Assembly (NCBI RefSeq): GCF_017592475.1
Contig: NZ_JAGFNP010000001.1
Coordinates: forward strand, 173,536 to 237,535
Direction of reading: 5' to 3'
DNA from: Glycomyces niveus
GTDB taxonomy: Bacteria > Actinomycetota > Actinomycetes > Mycobacteriales > Micromonosporaceae
DNA: 64,000 nucleotides
Below are positions 8,799-15,870 of the stretch, piece by piece. The notes beneath the pieces were generated by a model. That model had not been told where the DNA came from, did not search any database, and saw nothing but the letters and a program-made list of their open reading frames with translations. Within the stretch, counting starts at the first letter, position 1, and each line of letters starts with the position of its first letter. The position numbers and the translations under genes are program-made.

Positions 8799-9698
8799 AT
8801 GAGCCGACAGAACGAGAGCACAGTCCTGTTCGACGCGCTCGGCCCCAAGGGCAAGCGCAACTCGAACATCGCCTCCGCCGTCTCCGCGGCGGTCATCCTC
8901 GGCATCCTGGCCTTCGCGGCCGTGCAACTCGCCGGCGAGGGCTTCTTCGAGGAGTCCCGGTGGGCCAACCCGCTGGACGTCCTGGTCGTCCAGACCACGT
9001 GGATCCCCGCGATCATCGACACCCTCACCGCCTTCGCCCTCGGCTCGATCGGCGCGCTCCTCCTGGGCACCGTGGTGGGCTTCGGGCGGATCTCGCGGTT
9101 CGCCGCCACCCGGTGGGCCTCGACGGTCTACGTGCAGTTCTTCCGGTCCCTGCCGCTGGTGCTGCTCATCTGGATCTCCTTCACCATCGACGGCTACTTC
9201 GGGTTCACGACCGAGGTGCTCGGCTGGGACGGCGACGCCCGCCGCCTCACCTTCCTCGTCGTGGGCCTGGCCGTCTACAACGGCGCGGTCCTCGCCGAGA
9301 TCCTGCGCGCCGGCGTCAACGCCCTGCCCGCGGGCCAGGCCATGGCCGGCTACGCCATCGGCCTGCGCCACGGCCAGGTGCAGCGCCTCATCGTCCTCCC
9401 GCAGGTGTTGCGGAACATGCTCCCGGCGGTGCTCGCGCAGCTGGTCATCCTGCTCAAGGACACCTCCCTGGGCTACGTGATCACCTACCCTGAGCTGCTG
9501 CACTCGGCCAACATCATCGGCCGCGACTACGGGAACTCCTTCCTGCAGGCGCTCATCATCGCCGCGTTCATCTACTTCGTCCTCGCCTACGCGCTCTCCA
9601 AGCTCGTGGTCCTGGTCGAACGCCGGCTGCGGAAGAAGACCGCCGCGCCCGCCGAGAGCGTCCAGCAGATCGAGCAGGCCGCCGTCATGGCCGAATAG
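8799..9698 (+). CDS. gluD: Glutamate ABC transporter permease GluD
   Basis: This 299-residue second permease has an N-terminal cytoplasmic head of about 25 residues, then a span (AVSAAVILGILAFAAVQLAG), a periplasmic stretch, and the HisM-type core with FFRSLPLVLLIWISF and the coupling loop QAMAGYAIGLRHGQVQRLIVLPQ. The tail contains a charged, Ala-rich end after residue 278. The ATG at 8799 lies 14 bases after the gluC stop. It closes the operon, which ends in a strong terminator. Confidence 0.93.
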   Translation: MSRQNESTVLFDALGPKGKRNSNIASAVSAAVILGILAFAAVQLAGEGFFEESRWANPLDVLVVQTTWIPAIIDTLTAFALGSIGALLLGTVVGFGRISRFAATRWASTVYVQFFRSLPLVLLIWISFTIDGYFGFTTEVLGWDGDARRLTFLVVGLAVYNGAVLAEILRAGVNALPAGQAMAGYAIGLRHGQVQRLIVLPQVLRNMLPAVLAQLVILLKDTSLGYVITYPELLHSANIIGRDYGNSFLQALIIAAFIYFVLAYALSKLVVLVERRLRKKTAAPAESVQQIEQAAVMAE

Positions 9699-9720
9699 CA
9701 CGTCACACATCACGCATTAC

Positions 9721-9755
9721 CGAGGGCCCCGCCGCGAACCGCGACGGGGCCCTCG
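9721..9755. terminator. Terminator of the gluABCD operon
   Basis: CGAGGGCCCCGCCGCG (9721-9736) pairs with CGCGACGGGGCCCTCG (9740-9755), with one mismatch and a 3-base loop. The 11-base word ACGCATTACCG occurs on both sides of it (9712-9722 and 9789-9799). Confidence 0.75.
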
Positions 9756-9873
9756 CCGTTCCCCCGGGCCGCATCACGGTAGTACGTGACGCATTACCGC
9801 CCACCGCGAAACGACACGCCCGTCACCCGATCGATATGAGGCGCATACGCATTCGCGTCCTGCTAACCTCCTC

Positions 9874-9896
9874 TTGAAACCAACAACCATTTTCAA
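9874..9896. promoter_or_regulatory. Inverted repeat TTGAAA-N11-TTTCAA
   Basis: TTGAAA (9874-9879) and TTTCAA (9891-9896) lie just before the GGGAG ribosome site of the ATPase gene starting at 9915. On the minus strand the right half reads TTGAAAATGGTT, which recalls half of a Zur/Fur-type box, but the second half does not fit. It is a candidate operator with unknown regulator. Confidence 0.35.
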
Positions 9897-9914
9897 TTGG
9901 TGGGAGACCACGGC

Positions 9915-10883
9915 ATGAAACTCGCCTTCGTCGGCAAGGGCGGCTCCGGCAAGACCACGATGGCCTCGCTCTTCGCGCGTCGCGCAGCAGCGCTCGGACA
10001 CCCGGTCATGGCCATCGACGCCGACATCAACCAGCACCTCGCCGCCGCACTCGGCCTCGACCCCGAAGCCGCCGCCATGGGCCCCGTCCTCGGCGAGCAC
10101 CTGCCCGACATCAAGGACTACCTCCGCGGCGCCAACCCGCTCATCCCCACCACCGACCTCATGCTCAAGACCACGCCCCCCGGACCCGGCTCCCGCCTCC
10201 TCACCGTCCGCGAGGCCAACCCCGTCTTCGACATGCTCTTCACCCAGCACGAAGGCATCCGCTTCGCCGCCACCGGCGGCTTCGTCGACGACGACCTCGG
10301 CGTCGCCTGCTACCACTCCAAGGTCGGCGCCGTCGAACTCCTCCTCAACCACCTCGTCGACGGCACCGACGAATTCGTCATCGTCGACATGGTCGCCGGC
10401 GCCGAAGCCTTCGCCTCCGGCATGTTCACCCGCTTCGACCACACCTTCCTCGTGTGCGAGCCCACCCTCCGCAGCGTCGGCGTCTACAAGCAGTACGTCG
10501 GCTACGCCGAGGACTACGACGTCCGCATCTCCGTGATCGGCAACAAGATCGACGACGAAGACGACGTCGCCTTCCTCCGCGAGCACGTCGGCGACGCCCT
10601 CATCGGCTGGTGCTCCCGCTCCCGCTACGTCAAAGCCGCCGAACGCGGCAGCGTCGGCCCCGTCGCCGACCTCGAGCCCCGCAACCTCGCCGTCCTCGAC
10701 GCCGCCCGCGAACGCGCCGTCGCCGGCGGCAAGGACTGGGCCAAATTCACCCGCCAAGCCCACGAATTCCACCGAAAGGCCGCTCTGGCCTGGGGGAACG
10801 ACCGCGCGGGCGTGGACCTGGCCGACCAGATCGTGCCCGACTTCGTGCTCGGGGAGCACCTGCTCCGGGCCCAGACCGTCTGA
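9915..10883 (+). CDS. CooC/MinD-like P-loop ATPase, function unknown
   Basis: This 322-residue protein opens directly with the deviant Walker A KGGSGKTT (residues 8-15), then the A' strand AIDADINQHLAAALG and the later strands EFVIVDMVAGAEAFASG and TFLVCEPTLRSVGVYKQY. These are features of the CooC/MinD/ParA family, whose members load metals, place division sites or segregate cargo. No partner of such a system is adjacent. The ATG at 9915 (GGGAG eight bases upstream) is chosen over the GTG six codons earlier. Conserved positions such as GVACYHSKVGAVE suggest an orthologous actinobacterial family, which I recall as uncharacterised. Confidence 0.75.
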   Translation: MKLAFVGKGGSGKTTMASLFARRAAALGHPVMAIDADINQHLAAALGLDPEAAAMGPVLGEHLPDIKDYLRGANPLIPTTDLMLKTTPPGPGSRLLTVREANPVFDMLFTQHEGIRFAATGGFVDDDLGVACYHSKVGAVELLLNHLVDGTDEFVIVDMVAGAEAFASGMFTRFDHTFLVCEPTLRSVGVYKQYVGYAEDYDVRISVIGNKIDDEDDVAFLREHVGDALIGWCSRSRYVKAAERGSVGPVADLEPRNLAVLDAARERAVAGGKDWAKFTRQAHEFHRKAALAWGNDRAGVDLADQIVPDFVLGEHLLRAQTV

Positions 10884-10888
10884 CCCGC

Positions 10889-10914
10889 GGGGCCGCCCAA
10901 AGCCGTGCGGCCCC
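10889..10914 (+). terminator. Hairpin after the CooC-like gene
   Basis: GGGGCCGC (10889-10896) pairs with GCGGCCCC (10907-10914), with a 10-base loop. There is no T-run, so termination strength is uncertain. Confidence 0.45.
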
Positions 10915-11029
10915 CCGGGCGCTCGGGGACCGGGCTGAACTTTTCAGGACTTCTCTGCGTCGATTACCCGACAGCGGAGGGTCACCGGGACCGAGCACAA
11001 TGAACCGATTCGAACCGAGAGGAGAACGC

Positions 11030-11440
11030 ATGTCCCTTGACGTCTCTGAAGACCTGCTCGCCAAGGCCGAGGCAGGGGAGGTCGGCGACGCCGATTTCGT
11101 CGACTGCGTGAAGCAGTCGCTGCCGTTCGCGTGGGAGCTCATCGCGAAGGTCGTGAACGACCTGAAGAACGGGGTCGTCTCGTCCAGCGGCTCGACCCAG
11201 TTCGCGGACAACACCACGCCGCCGCCGGACGAGCAGGCGCGCGGGCAGCTGCTGCGGGTGCTCGCCTCGGACTCGATGCGCGGCGCGCTGGAGCGCCACT
11301 ACGGCGTGAAGCTCGCGTTCCAGAACTGCCACCGGATCGCGGCGTTCCCGCTCTCGGAGGTCGACTCGGACACGTACCGCAAGTTCATCTCCCCGCGCGG
11401 GCAGCTGCTCAACCAGTCGCCGGAGCTGCGCGACTGCTGA
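11030..11440 (+). CDS. Conserved actinobacterial protein of unknown function
   Basis: This 136-residue protein has no signal peptide or membrane span. It has a helical first half (SLDVSEDLLAKAEAGEVGDADFVDCVKQSL), an unordered Ser/Thr/Pro-rich middle (residues 50-66), and a conserved-looking end HYGVKLAFQNCHRIAAFPLSE then PRGQLLNQSPELRDC with a C-terminal cysteine. I recognise the ending as typical of a widespread actinobacterial hypothetical family but know no function. The ATG at 11030 is chosen because GAGAGGAGA precedes it at good spacing; an ATG ten codons upstream lacks one. A terminator follows. Confidence 0.75.
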   Translation: MSLDVSEDLLAKAEAGEVGDADFVDCVKQSLPFAWELIAKVVNDLKNGVVSSSGSTQFADNTTPPPDEQARGQLLRVLASDSMRGALERHYGVKLAFQNCHRIAAFPLSEVDSDTYRKFISPRGQLLNQSPELRDC

Positions 11441-11472
11441 GCCGCACGGCTCGAACCGTTGCTGCGCAAGTT

Positions 11473-11510
11473 GAACGGGCCGACGGGACTCACGTCCCGC
11501 CGGCCCGTTC
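11473..11510. terminator. Bidirectional terminator between convergent genes
   Basis: A 16-bp stem with one mismatch (11473-11488 with 11495-11510) has loop CTCACG. It lies between the small conserved gene and the convergent TetR gene. Confidence 0.75.
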
Positions 11511-11515
11511 GGCGT

Positions 11516-12226
11516 TCACGCCGGGCGGCGGGTGATGAGGAAGTCCCGCACGAGCTCCTCGCCCTGCTTCACCAAGGGCCGCAGGATCTTCAGGCGGGAG
11601 AGGGCGACGACGCGGGCGGCGAGGGGCGCGGTGCGCTGGGCGAGCTCGCGCGACTTCTCCTGGCCGGGGGAGTTGTCGTACACCCAGTAGAGGACCACGA
11701 CCATCTGGTGGAGCCACAGCATCTCGGGGAGGATGTCCGCCATGTCCTTGGGCACCTTGGTCTTCGAGCCTTCGAGGACTTCGCGGTAGAGCGCGATGTC
11801 GCGGTCGCGGCTCTCGGTCGAGTCCTCGGAGAAGGGGCTGAGCGGACTGGCGGGGTCGGCGGCGTTCCTGAAGAACTGGCCCGCGAACGCGTGGTAGGGC
11901 CCGGCGATGTCGAGCCAGGCGAGCAGCGCCGCCTCGATCCGCTCCGCCAGGGTCTCCTTGCCGTCGAGCAGGCGCGGGGTCAGCTCGGCGTGGCGGGTGG
12001 TGGCCTGCTCGTAGAAGCCCTGGATGAGGTGTTCTTTGGACTTGAAGTAGTAGTACGCGTTGCCCACGGACACACCGGCCTCGGCGGCGATCGCGCGCAT
12101 CGTGGTCTTGTCGTAGCCGCGTTCGGCGAACATGTCGAGCGCGGTGTCGATGATGCGCTGCCGCGTCCGCTCGCCCTTCGATGAGGGGCGGGCGGACGCG
12201 TCGGAGGACTCGGATTCGGTGCTCAC
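11516..12226 (-). CDS. TetR-family transcriptional regulator
   Basis: This 236-residue regulator has a TetR DNA-binding domain at about residues 20-66: GERTRQRIIDTALDMFAERG, then TTMRAIAAEAGVSVGNAYYYFKSKEHL. A roughly 165-residue ligand/dimer domain follows. The GTG at 12226 is chosen; a longer frame reaching 12712 would overlap the upstream membrane-protein gene and is rejected. The gene lies 19 bases after that membrane-protein gene on the same strand, so both are probably one transcript. Two perfect palindromes at the operon promoter are the likely operators, giving self-repression. The ligand is unknown. Confidence 0.9.
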   Translation of the reverse strand: MSTESESSDASARPSSKGERTRQRIIDTALDMFAERGYDKTTMRAIAAEAGVSVGNAYYYFKSKEHLIQGFYEQATTRHAELTPRLLDGKETLAERIEAALLAWLDIAGPYHAFAGQFFRNAADPASPLSPFSEDSTESRDRDIALYREVLEGSKTKVPKDMADILPEMLWLHQMVVVLYWVYDNSPGQEKSRELAQRTAPLAARVVALSRLKILRPLVKQGEELVRDFLITRRPA

Positions 12227-12245
12227 GCAGGCGATCCTACTTGGG

Positions 12246-12659
12246 TCAGGCGCCGTACGGCTGCGGCCGCCGGGGCGGGGTCGGCGGCTCGAGCGTGGCG
12301 AGGGCGCGGGCGTCGACGTGGCCTCGCTTGCGGAAGCCGTTGAGCACGACCACGTTGAGCACGTGGAGGACGCCGAGGACGAGGAGCACGGCGCCGATCT
12401 TGACGGCGACGGTCTCGAAGACGCCGCGGGCGTCGTGGACGGGTTGGGCGGTGCGCAGCCACAGGGCCACGAATCCGAAGTTGAGGAGGTAGAAGCCGAC
12501 TTGGAGGAGTTTGTTGACGGCCTGGGCCAGCTGCTCGTCGCCGGCGAAGACGTCCTTGATGAAGTGGAAGCCGTTCGCGCCGAGGGTGCGGGCGACCCAG
12601 ACGGTGAGCGGGATGGCGACGAGGAGGTAGGCGATGTAGCCGACGACTGCCAGGTCCAT
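12246..12659 (-). CDS. Small integral membrane protein co-transcribed with TetR
   Basis: This 137-residue protein has spans at about residues 3-22 (LAVVGYIAYLLVAIPLTVWV), 50-68 (LLQVGFYLLNFGFVALWL) and 84-106 (VAVKIGAVLLVLGVLHVLNVVVL), and a Pro-rich cytoplasmic tail. I recognise no transporter family. The ATG at 12659 has ACGGAGC seven bases upstream. It is the first gene after the operator-flanked promoter and is followed by the TetR gene. It is therefore the most probable target of that regulator, perhaps a membrane-stress or lipid-related protein, but this is inference from position only. Confidence 0.75.
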   Translation of the reverse strand: MDLAVVGYIAYLLVAIPLTVWVARTLGANGFHFIKDVFAGDEQLAQAVNKLLQVGFYLLNFGFVALWLRTAQPVHDARGVFETVAVKIGAVLLVLGVLHVLNVVVLNGFRKRGHVDARALATLEPPTPPRRPQPYGA

Positions 12660-12697
12660 GACAGTGCTCCGTTCTGTGCGGGGTGGTCAGGGCTTGA

Positions 12698-12713
12698 GTT
12701 GAACATGTTCAAC
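12698..12713. promoter_or_regulatory. TetR operator, downstream copy
   Basis: GTTGAACATGTTCAAC is a perfect 16-bp palindrome 38 bases before the membrane-protein start. It shares the 14-bp core TTGAACATGTTCAA with a second site centred 41 bp away, about four helix turns, so two dimers would bind the same DNA face. Confidence 0.8.
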
Positions 12714-12723
12714 TACGAAATCG

Positions 12724-12753
12724 ACGCTACACCCGATTCTTGAACATGTTCAA
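12724..12753 (-). promoter_or_regulatory. Promoter of the membrane protein-TetR operon
   Basis: On the minus strand TTGAAC (12753-12748) and TAGCGT (12729-12724) stand 18 bases apart. The -35 element is inside the upstream palindrome, and the downstream palindrome begins about 10 bases after the -10. A bound regulator at either site would block RNA polymerase. Confidence 0.65.
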
Positions 12754-12754
12754 G
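12739..12754. promoter_or_regulatory. TetR operator, upstream copy overlapping -35
   Basis: CTTGAACATGTTCAAG is a perfect 16-bp palindrome with the same 14-bp core as the site at 12698. It contains the -35 hexamer of the minus-strand operon and lies 56 bases from the hisF start on the plus strand. Confidence 0.8.
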
Positions 12755-12798
12755 ACTGGAGGGGAAATATGGCGGACGACACGGCCGGGCCGCGCCTG

Positions 12799-12804
12799 TA
12801 GGCT
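12799..12804 (+). promoter_or_regulatory. -10 element of the hisF leaderless promoter
   Basis: TAGGCT ends six bases before the hisF GTG, and no Shine-Dalgarno sequence is present. Confidence 0.6.
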
Positions 12805-12810
12805 TGCCGC

Positions 12811-13575
12811 GTGACTGTTGCGGTGCGTGTGATCCCCTGCCTGGACGTGGATGCCGGGCGGGTCGTCAAAGGCGTCAATTTCGAGAACCTGCGCGACGCG
12901 GGCGACCCCGTGGAACTCGCGGCCGCCTACGACGCCGCCGGCGCCGACGAGCTGACGTTCCTCGACGTCAGCGCCTCCTCCAGCGACCGGGCGACCATGT
13001 ACGACGTCGTCGCCCGCACCGCCGAGCAGGTCTTCATCCCCCTCACCGTCGGCGGCGGCGTCCGCGCCCCCGACGACGTCGACCGGCTCCTGCGCGCCGG
13101 CGCCGACAAAGTCGGCATCAACACCGCCGCCATCGCCAGGCCCGAAGTCATCTCCGAGATCGCCGAACGCTTCGGCAACCAGGTGCTCGTGCTCTCCGCC
13201 GACGTCGCCTCCGGCCGCGACACCGACTCCGGCTGGGAAGTCACCACGCACGGCGGCCAGAAGCGGTCCACCGGGCTCGACGCCGTCGAATGGTGCGCCC
13301 GCGCCGCCGAACTCGGCGCGGGGGAGATCCTGCTCAACTCCATCGACTCCGACGGCATGAAGCAGGGCTTCGACCTCAAGCTCATCGCCGCCGTGCGCGC
13401 GGCCGTCGACATCCCGCTCATCGCCTCCGGCGGCGCGGGCAAAGCCGCCGACTTCCCGCCCGCCGTCGACGCCGGCGCCGACGCGGTCCTCGCCGCATCC
13501 ATCTTCCACTTCGGCGACGTCGCCATCGGCGAAGTCAAGCAGGAACTCAAGAACGCCGGCCACCCGGTCCGCTGA
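12811..13575 (+). CDS. hisF: Imidazole glycerol phosphate synthase subunit HisF
   Basis: HisF is the cyclase half of the enzyme that, with HisH, makes imidazole glycerol phosphate and AICAR in histidine synthesis. The 254-residue TIM barrel has the two catalytic aspartates D12 (CLDVDAG) and D131 ([10 protein letters not shown]). It also has the phosphate loops [24 protein letters not shown] and [11 protein letters not shown]. The GTG at 12811 gives [13 protein letters not shown], the normal head. HisI, often next to hisF in actinobacteria, is about 10 kb downstream at 23660, after a block of unrelated genes. Confidence 0.97.
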   Translation: MTVAVRVIPCLDVDAGRVVKGVNFENLRDAGDPVELAAAYDAAGADELTFLDVSASSSDRATMYDVVARTAEQVFIPLTVGGGVRAPDDVDRLLRAGADKVGINTAAIARPEVISEIAERFGNQVLVLSADVASGRDTDSGWEVTTHGGQKRSTGLDAVEWCARAAELGAGEILLNSIDSDGMKQGFDLKLIAAVRAAVDIPLIASGGAGKAADFPPAVDAGADAVLAASIFHFGDVAIGEVKQELKNAGHPVR

Positions 13576-13750
13576 CGCCGCAGGCGCCGAAGCCGCCGGC
13601 CATTGCGACCGAATAGACCAGCACGGCGAACCTGACCTCAGCGAGCCAGCGAACCGGAACTGCCCTGCCCTCGGACGGTGCCGCAGCCACGCCGACGACG
13701 AACGACGGATCACCGCGACGACAGTCGGCCTCGACACGCCGACGGATTCA

Positions 13751-13860
13751 CAAACGTGAACGGAGGTTCGTCGTAAATCGGACACCTCTGCACATGGACG
13801 CCTCGCAAGCCTCGCCGAGACCGGGCCCCGGTCTCAACCCTGTCCCACAGGTATGACACG
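13751..13860 (+). repeat. Dispersed intergenic repeat, copy B (~110 bp)
   Basis: The copy runs from the head AAACGTGAACGGAGGTTC through AATCGGACACCTCTGC, the core at 13800-13817, the palindrome GAGACCGGGCCCCGGTCTC, and the tail CAACCCTG then GACACG. It matches the copy at 29877 in exact blocks of 16, 13 and 17 bases. The whole gap 13576-14028 has no gene; bases 13576-13740 show nothing I can name. Confidence 0.85.
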
Positions 13861-13955
13861 TTGCCGGACCGTGCCGTCTGATCCAAGGCGCCAACCTGCC
13901 GGAACGGACAAAGCGCGAATCCGGTTGGCGACCGCCGCGCGCGCGAGGCATGATT

Positions 13956-13983
13956 GCTAGCGGTTGCTTGCCGACCGGCTAGC
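13956..13983. promoter_or_regulatory. Inverted repeat before the ABC exporter operon
   Basis: GCTAGCGGT (13956-13964) and ACCGGCTAGC (13974-13983) form an inverted repeat with one extra base, 46 bases before the exporter start. It is a possible operator. No regulator gene is adjacent. Confidence 0.35.
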
Positions 13984-14028
13984 CAGCGCGCGACACCTGG
14001 CGCCCGAACCCACCCGACCGGAGACCCA

Positions 14029-15870
14029 ATGACGCTGCCCACCGGCGACGCCGCAACGTCCCTCGACGATCAGCCCGCTGACGACCGCATCCTCCGCCAA
14101 GGACTGCGGAACATCGGCGACATGATCCGACTCCAGCCCAAACCGTTCGCAGTCGGCGCCGCCGGAGCCATGGCCAACACCGCCATGACCCTCTTCCTCT
14201 CCTTCGTCGTCGGCTGGGTCGTCTCCGGCATCGCCGTACCCGCCTACGAGAACGGCGAAGTCGCCTTCGGCACCGTCATGATCGGCGTCGCCGCCCTCCT
14301 CGGCACCTCCATCATCCGCTTCTCCACCATGTGCGCCCGCCGCATCGGCGCCGGCGTCATGATGTTCGGTGTCCAAGCCCACTGGCGCCGCCAGATCACC
14401 CGCCGCTACCTCGCCCTCCCCGTCTCCTGGCACCAGAAGCACCCCACCGGCACCCTCCTCTCCAACGCGAACGCCGACGTCGAAGCCGCCACCCGCCCCC
14501 TCGCGCCTCTCCCCTTCGCCGTCGGCACCCTCTTCATGGTCGCCGTCGCCATGGTCGCCTTCTTCTGGATCGACTGGGCCATCGCCCTCGTCGCCCTCGG
14601 CATGTTCCCCGCGCTGTTCGCCCTCAACGCCCTCTTCGCCACCAAGATGGCCCCCCGCGCCAAACGCGCCCAAGAACTCCGCGCCGAAGTCTCCGCCGTC
14701 GGCCACGAATCCTTCGACGGCGCCCTCGTCGTCAAAGCCATGGGCCGCGAAGCCGCCGAAACCGAACGCTTCAGCGCCTCCGCCGAAGAACTCCGCGACG
14801 CCATGATCGGCGTCGGCCGCCTCCGCGCCGCCTTCGAACCCGCCATCTCCGGCCTCCCCGAGATCGGCGTCCTCATCGCCCTCCTCGTCGGCCTCGCCCG
14901 CTTCGAAGCCGGCGCGATCGACCTCGGCCAACTCGTCACCGTCTCCTTCATGTTCTCCGTCCTCGCCTTCCCCGTCCGCGCCATCGGCTGGGTCCTCGGC
15001 GACCTCCCCGGCTCCGTCGTCGGCCGCCGCCGCGTCGACCACGTCCTCTCCGCCACCGGCGACATGACCTACGGCCGCAGCGAACTCCCCGCCACCACCG
15101 CCCCCGCCCGCCTCGGCTTCGACGCCGTCGCCTACGCCTACCCCGACGGCCACGAAGCCCTCCGCGAAGTCACCTTCACCGTCGAACCCGGCACCACCGT
15201 CGCCCTCGTCGGCGCCACCGGCTCCGGCAAATCCACCCTCGCCCACCTCGCCGCCCGCCTCATCGACCCCACCCGCGGCACCGTCACCCTCGACGACACC
15301 GACCTGCGCGACCTCACCCACGCCAGCCTCGCCCGCACCACCGCGCTCGTCCAGCAGATCCCGTTCGTCTTCGACGACACCGTCCGCGCCAACCTCGCCC
15401 TCGACCGCGCCGGACTCACCGACGACCGCCTCTGGGACGCCCTCGTCGCCGCCGGCGCCGAAAAGTTCACCGCCGCACTCGAAGACGGCCTCGACACCGA
15501 AGTCGGCGAACGCGGCACCACCCTCTCCGGCGGCCAACGCCAACGCCTCACCCTCGCCCGCGCCCTCGCCGGCGCACCGCGACTCCTCATCCTCGACGAC
15601 GCCACCAGCGCCGTCGACCCCAAAGTCGAATCCCAGATCCTCAGGGGACTCAAGGACTCCGCCGACGCCGCCAGCGTCCTCGTCGTCGCCTACCGCAGAG
15701 CCACCATCGCCCTCGCCGACGAAGTCGTCTTCCTCGAAGACGGCCGCATCACCGCCCGCGGCCCCCACCACGAGCTCCTGCGCACCCACCAGCCCTACGC
15801 CGACCTCGTCACCGCCTACGAACGGGCCGAGGCCGAACGCGAGTTCAACGACGAGGAGGCCGCCGCGTGA
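14029..15870 (+). CDS. ABC exporter subunit 1, degenerate ATPase site
   Basis: This 613-residue half-exporter has six membrane spans (about residues 45-320) fused to an ATPase domain. Walker A is GATGSGKST near residue 395, the signature is the canonical LSGGQRQR, but Walker B reads LLILDDATSAVDP. Position 524 is Asp instead of the catalytic Glu, and the switch position is Tyr555 (VVAYRRAT) instead of His. This is the hallmark of the degenerate half of heterodimeric exporters such as TM287/288 and BmrCD. The ATG at 14029 follows GGAG; an in-frame start 25 codons earlier is rejected. The next gene overlaps by four bases and supplies the intact site. The substrate is unknown. Confidence 0.92.
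   Translation: MTLPTGDAATSLDDQPADDRILRQGLRNIGDMIRLQPKPFAVGAAGAMANTAMTLFLSFVVGWVVSGIAVPAYENGEVAFGTVMIGVAALLGTSIIRFSTMCARRIGAGVMMFGVQAHWRRQITRRYLALPVSWHQKHPTGTLLSNANADVEAATRPLAPLPFAVGTLFMVAVAMVAFFWIDWAIALVALGMFPALFALNALFATKMAPRAKRAQELRAEVSAVGHESFDGALVVKAMGREAAETERFSASAEELRDAMIGVGRLRAAFEPAISGLPEIGVLIALLVGLARFEAGAIDLGQLVTVSFMFSVLAFPVRAIGWVLGDLPGSVVGRRRVDHVLSATGDMTYGRSELPATTAPARLGFDAVAYAYPDGHEALREVTFTVEPGTTVALVGATGSGKSTLAHLAARLIDPTRGTVTLDDTDLRDLTHASLARTTALVQQIPFVFDDTVRANLALDRAGLTDDRLWDALVAAGAEKFTAALEDGLDTEVGERGTTLSGGQRQRLTLARALAGAPRLLILDDATSAVDPKVESQILRGLKDSADAASVLVVAYRRATIALADEVVFLEDGRITARGPHHELLRTHQPYADLVTAYERAEAEREFNDEEAAA

Noticed and set aside
9880..9900. A Zur box before the CooC-like gene
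   Set aside because: Only one half (TTGAAAATG on the minus strand) fits; it was kept as an unassigned inverted repeat instead.
13957..15789. Long open frame antisense to the first ABC exporter gene (610 residues)
   Set aside because: Its composition is nearly only Gly, Glu, Asp, Ala and Val, a mirror of the GC-rich codons on the other strand. The exporter gene has complete motifs.
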